A DNA stretch of 26,172 nt, from assembly GCA_014189675.1 (NCBI GenBank), contig DVAE01000022.1, positions 1-26,172 of the forward strand. The letters run 5' to 3'. Source of the DNA: Candidatus Undinarchaeales archaeon SRR5007147.bin71 (GTDB lineage Archaea; Undinarchaeota; Undinarchaeia; Undinarchaeales; Undinarchaeaceae). Both the position numbers and the translations under genes were made by a program. A model generated the notes under the pieces. The model saw only the letters and a program-made list of their open reading frames with translations. It did no database searches and was not told the DNA's origin. This document shows positions 23,417 to 26,172 of the stretch, piece after piece (positions within the stretch are counted from its first letter, which is position 1; each line of letters starts with the position of its first letter).

Positions 23417-24291
23417 TTTAACATATCCTTTATCCCTTCTTCAATAGAATATTCCGGTCTATATCCTATTTTTTCAGAGGCACGGCTTATGCTTGTCCAG
23501 CTCCTCTTTATATCGCCTTCCTTCTCCGTCGTTTTCACAACATTCAGTTCTTTTCCAAGTGCATTCTCCATAGCAGATACAATATCATTTATGCTTGTCT
23601 CCTCTCCGGAAGCAATATTCAAGATCATACTCTTTCCTGACTCGTTTTCAAGACAAAGAATGCAGGCTCTTACCAAGTCTTTCACATACAAAAAATCCCT
23701 TGTCTGTTCTCCATCTCCGTAAATCTCAGGAGACCTTCCTAAGTTTGCCTCCCCAAGCATTTTTGGAATCACTCCCTGACCTCCATTTCCATATATATTA
23801 AAGATTCTTAAAATAAAAGTCGGTATAGAACTTTCAGCACAAAGTTTCTCAGCAGCAAGTTTCGATTCACCATAGGGCGATATCGGATTGGTTTCAGTTT
23901 CTTCTCCAACTGGAAATTCAAGAGGATTTCCGTAAACTGCCGCGGAGCTAAAGAATACAAGTTTTTTCACTCCAGCTTTCTCGGCTGCCTCGAGAACATT
24001 TTCGGTCCCTAAAACATTTATCTCACTATCCTCTTCCGGATTTTCCATCGACCTCTGAACAGAGCTCTGAGCCGCAAGATGAAAAACAATTTCACATCCT
24101 TCCATCGCCGATTCAACATTCTCTAAATTTCGTATATCTCCTTCTACAATTTTTGCAGAGCTACCTTCTACATTAGCTTTATTACCACTTGAGAAATTAT
24201 CAAGAATAACTACTTCATGCCCCACGTTTGTCAGAGCTCCAACTAAATAAGGCCCTATAAATCCTGCCCCTCCAGTTACAAGCACTTTCAT
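23413..24291 (-). CDS. NAD-dependent nucleotide-sugar 4-epimerase (GalE/WbpP-like)
   Basis: Extended short-chain dehydrogenase. MKVLVTGGAGFIGPYL binds NAD, HLAAQSSVQRSMENP is the conserved mid-region, S115-S116 and Y140/K144 (SPYGESK) form the catalytic site, and YGDGEQTRDFLYVKDL binds the nucleotide. The 292-residue length is typical. It probably interconverts UDP-glucose/galactose or their N-acetyl forms; without the GAE marks it is unlikely to act on UDP-glucuronate. It sits between the GlcNAc-1-P transferase and GT2 genes with 4-bp overlaps on both sides. Confidence 0.9.
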   Translation of the reverse strand: MKVLVTGGAGFIGPYLVGALTNVGHEVVILDNFSSGNKANVEGSSAKIVEGDIRNLENVESAMEGCEIVFHLAAQSSVQRSMENPEEDSEINVLGTENVLEAAEKAGVKKLVFFSSAAVYGNPLEFPVGEETETNPISPYGESKLAAEKLCAESSIPTFILRIFNIYGNGGQGVIPKMLGEANLGRSPEIYGDGEQTRDFLYVKDLVRACILCLENESGKSMILNIASGEETSINDIVSAMENALGKELNVVKTTEKEGDIKRSWTSISRASEKIGYRPEYSIEEGIKDMLK

Positions 24292-25175
24292 ATTACTAAG
24301 GTCACCATTCCAAGCGCAATCTCAACAAGCCAGTAAATTGTCACCAACTGCCACTCACGCATTCTTTTTATGCGAAGTATGAGGTTTGTAAGTGATAAAT
24401 AACTTTTCTGAGGCACTAAAATTCCATTTTCAACCCTCGTCGGTACGATATTCTTACTCGAAGCAACTCCCATTGTAGTCAGCTTCAGGATCATATCTAG
24501 AAAGTAGGGTATGGACAAAATTGCCAAGTCAATCAATGGCGCTCCAAGAGCAACTGACGCCGCGAGGAAAGCACCTATAGGAAGAGTTCCGACATCACCC
24601 GGAAAAACCTTCGCAGGATATCTATTGAACATAAGAAATCCGAGCAAGGCAAGCGAGTAGGCGAATAGTGCGGTTCTCACTTCAAAATTCCACGTATTCA
24701 GTCCGAGAAAGAAAAGCGCAATCGCACCCATTCCGGCTTCAAGTCCGTTGAATCCAGCAAGCATATTTGTCCAGTTAGACAGAACAACTATTGCAGCAAC
24801 AACAGCCAAAACCTGGTAAACTCCAAAGCCCCAAAACAAAATCAGAGGAAGAGCCGGAATTGCGCTTAGTGCAAGTTTCTGGTAGGGATTAAATCTGAAA
24901 AGGTCATCAAGAAGTCCGACGCTCGCAGATATTAAAAAAACAAGAGTCAGTGTCATATAGATAGCTGAACTTGTAACAAGGTACATCCCTAGAAGAATAG
25001 TTCCAAGAGCGGCTGCCACCGAAATTCCTCCAAAATTGGCTTGCATCGGCCGTCCTTCCTTATGAATATCCTCTGCTGTGCGGCCAATACGCTTGAATCG
25101 CCTTATGAAAATATATGTTAGGGCTATTGAAAGTACGAAGGCGGAAAAAACAGGGAGTGCATCAAAGGATACCAT
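24288..25175 (-). CDS. UDP-GlcNAc:polyprenyl-phosphate GlcNAc-1-P transferase (GT4/MraY superfamily, AglH/ALG7-like)
   Basis: Makes the first lipid-linked sugar by transferring GlcNAc-1-P to dolichyl phosphate in the membrane. About ten hydrophobic spans. Family motifs in order: AEDIHKEGRPMQANFGGIS (35-53), the acidic pair D90-D91 (LLDDLFRFNPYQK), NMLAGFNGLEAGMG (137-150), which is typical of the eukaryotic/archaeal ALG7 branch, and FPGDVGTLPIG with a further catalytic Asp. The 295-residue size is on the short side but all motifs are present. The start overlaps the DUF354 gene closely (1-bp gap) and the stop overlaps the epimerase start (ATGA). This is the committed step of the proposed glycan pathway. 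Confidence 0.9.
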   Translation of the reverse strand: MVSFDALPVFSAFVLSIALTYIFIRRFKRIGRTAEDIHKEGRPMQANFGGISVAAALGTILLGMYLVTSSAIYMTLTLVFLISASVGLLDDLFRFNPYQKLALSAIPALPLILFWGFGVYQVLAVVAAIVVLSNWTNMLAGFNGLEAGMGAIALFFLGLNTWNFEVRTALFAYSLALLGFLMFNRYPAKVFPGDVGTLPIGAFLAASVALGAPLIDLAILSIPYFLDMILKLTTMGVASSKNIVPTRVENGILVPQKSYLSLTNLILRIKRMREWQLVTIYWLVEIALGMVTLVI

Positions 25176-25176
25176 C

Positions 25177-26172
25177 TCAAATTGCAGTAGATCTTACAGT
25201 GTTTGCTATAACCTCTGCCGGATCCTCCATTGAGCTTATCATTTTTTCGGCAATTTCCCTCTGCCGGCTCTTATGTTCTCCATTTCTTCTTATAAGGTCA
25301 GAAGCCTGCTCAAGTAAGCCCTCTTTAGTAGTTCTGGAGACCAGCTGTTTCTCTATTACATAATCCTCATAAAAAGTTCTTATTGGTCTGCAGGCAAGTG
25401 TCGGAGTTCCAAGAAGAGCTGACTCAAGCGTCATAGTTCCTCCTCCTCCAATAAACAATTCTGAGTGATAAATAAGGCTCTGCGCATCTACGACTTTGTC
25501 CGGAACCAAAACCCGTTTTGCCCCTATATTTCTTATCTCCTCGGCCTGTTCTGGATATCTTGCAAGAACAACTATTCTATGATCAGGAAAATTTTCAGAC
25601 ATCTCCGTTATCATAGGCTTAATCAGTACTTTTTCTCCATTCGAACTTTCATTAAGATAAGCTGCGTTTGTTTCAGAGGTTCTGAAAGTTATAATTTTCT
25701 CATTTTTCAGTTCAAGCATACTGAGAACCTCATTACTTGGCTTAAAATCCCTCAGCCAAGCGACCGGGTCCAACGCGTCGTACTGAACTACCCTTTCAGG
25801 AGGCATTCCATACTTTGCCCAAACTTCCTTTGGTATGAGCTTCGGGGCGACAATCTTTTCAGATAGCGGAACTGACAGCCTTGACTGAGCTGTTGCCTCA
25901 GGTATATCATTGATACAAATGTGAGGTATTCCTAGTCCAAAAGCGACTCTGGCCGCCTCTGGAGAGGACAAAGAAAGGGCTATATTCGGACTTTCCTTAG
26001 CCACAATACCGTTCATTTCGCGCATTCTTTCTATACTCGCGCCAAGCTTTCCTTCGAGGCTCGCGCCTCCGTGCTTTCCCACGACGACAGCTTCTATTCT
26101 CTTCGTCAGTAGAAGCTCAGAAGTTTCCTTATAGTCTCTTGTTGTTACGAAAACTTCCTCTCCGCTCTTCTC
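25177..26172 (-). CDS. DUF354 family glycosyltransferase-like protein (5' end outside window)
   Basis: The frame is open to the right edge, adding 30 codons before the GTG at 26082, so the first ~20-30 residues of the protein are missing. Those extra codons read EEVFVTTRDYKE followed by EAVVVGKHGG, which matches the DUF354 N-terminal domain. The family has a GT-B fold akin to UDP-GlcNAc 2-epimerase/MurG. The second domain shows IRNIGAKRVLVPDKV and FIGGGGTMTLESALLGTPTL, the nucleotide-binding C-terminal motif. DUF354 genes are frequent in archaeal polysaccharide loci but no reaction is assigned. It precedes the GT4 gene by 1 bp and is the most upstream visible gene of the minus-strand operon. 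Confidence 0.85.
   Translation of the reverse strand, partial: EKSGEEVFVTTRDYKETSELLLTKRIEAVVVGKHGGASLEGKLGASIERMREMNGIVAKESPNIALSLSSPEAARVAFGLGIPHICINDIPEATAQSRLSVPLSEKIVAPKLIPKEVWAKYGMPPERVVQYDALDPVAWLRDFKPSNEVLSMLELKNEKIITFRTSETNAAYLNESSNGEKVLIKPMITEMSENFPDHRIVVLARYPEQAEEIRNIGAKRVLVPDKVVDAQSLIYHSELFIGGGGTMTLESALLGTPTLACRPIRTFYEDYVIEKQLVSRTTKEGLLEQASDLIRRNGEHKSRQREIAEKMISSMEDPAEVIANTVRSTAI

Overview
The window is a compact stretch of an archaeal genome, read from its gene content and signals. It carries an S-layer protein, archaeal elongation factor 1-beta, archaeal type II GAPDH, a Trm5/Taw2-type tRNA methyltransferase, FEN-1, Pth2, TruD and the oligosaccharyltransferase AglB. Most transcription-unit starts have an archaeal TATA-like box centred about 25-30 nt upstream of the start codon, which implies leaderless mRNAs. 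Base composition is roughly 40-45% GC by eye. Proteins are not strongly acidic, so an extreme salt-in halophile is unlikely. The tight packing would suit a small-genome (for example DPANN-type) archaeon, but the lineage cannot be fixed from this sequence alone.

Left part (1-8.3 kb). The 3' part of an S-layer gene ends at a strong hairpin/T-tract terminator. A small membrane-anchored Cys-rich surface protein with a CxxCH motif and a Trm5/Taw2-like methyltransferase follow. Next comes a signal-peptide/stalk/TM surface protein, then a small multi-pass membrane protein on the other strand. A 35-bp divergent promoter separates that gene from FEN-1, which overlaps a DUF371 gene. On the minus strand a coiled-coil protein and an M24 peptidase form a two-gene unit. 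A 42-residue zinc-finger microprotein (8175-8303) lies opposite that unit and its 3' end overlaps the aEF1B gene.

Middle (8.6-13 kb). A tightly coupled plus-strand operon encodes triosephosphate isomerase, phosphoglycerate kinase, GAPDH, peptidyl-tRNA hydrolase Pth2 and tRNA pseudouridine synthase TruD.

Right part (13-26.2 kb). This is a protein N-glycosylation and surface-sugar locus. It holds AglB/STT3, a nucleotide-sugar dehydrogenase, a UDP-glucuronate 4-epimerase-like enzyme, a GT39-type transferase, a polyprenyl-phosphate-sugar synthase and a phosphohexomutase. A six-gene minus-strand operon encodes a DUF354 protein, a GlcNAc-1-P transferase (AglH/ALG7-like), a sugar epimerase, a GT2, a DUF2304 protein and a UPF0104 membrane protein. 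The genes read as one pathway: sugar nucleotides are made, loaded on a polyprenyl lipid, extended, flipped and transferred by AglB to surface proteins. The sequon-rich S-layer and surface proteins at the left end are obvious candidate acceptors.

The least explained element is the AglB-dehydrogenase gap (15081-15269). It has its own TATA-like box and then three successive hairpins whose two wobble pairs are only compatible with a plus-strand RNA. I propose an undescribed structured ncRNA of about 100 nt. There are no tRNAs, rRNAs, CRISPR arrays or insertion sequences in the window.
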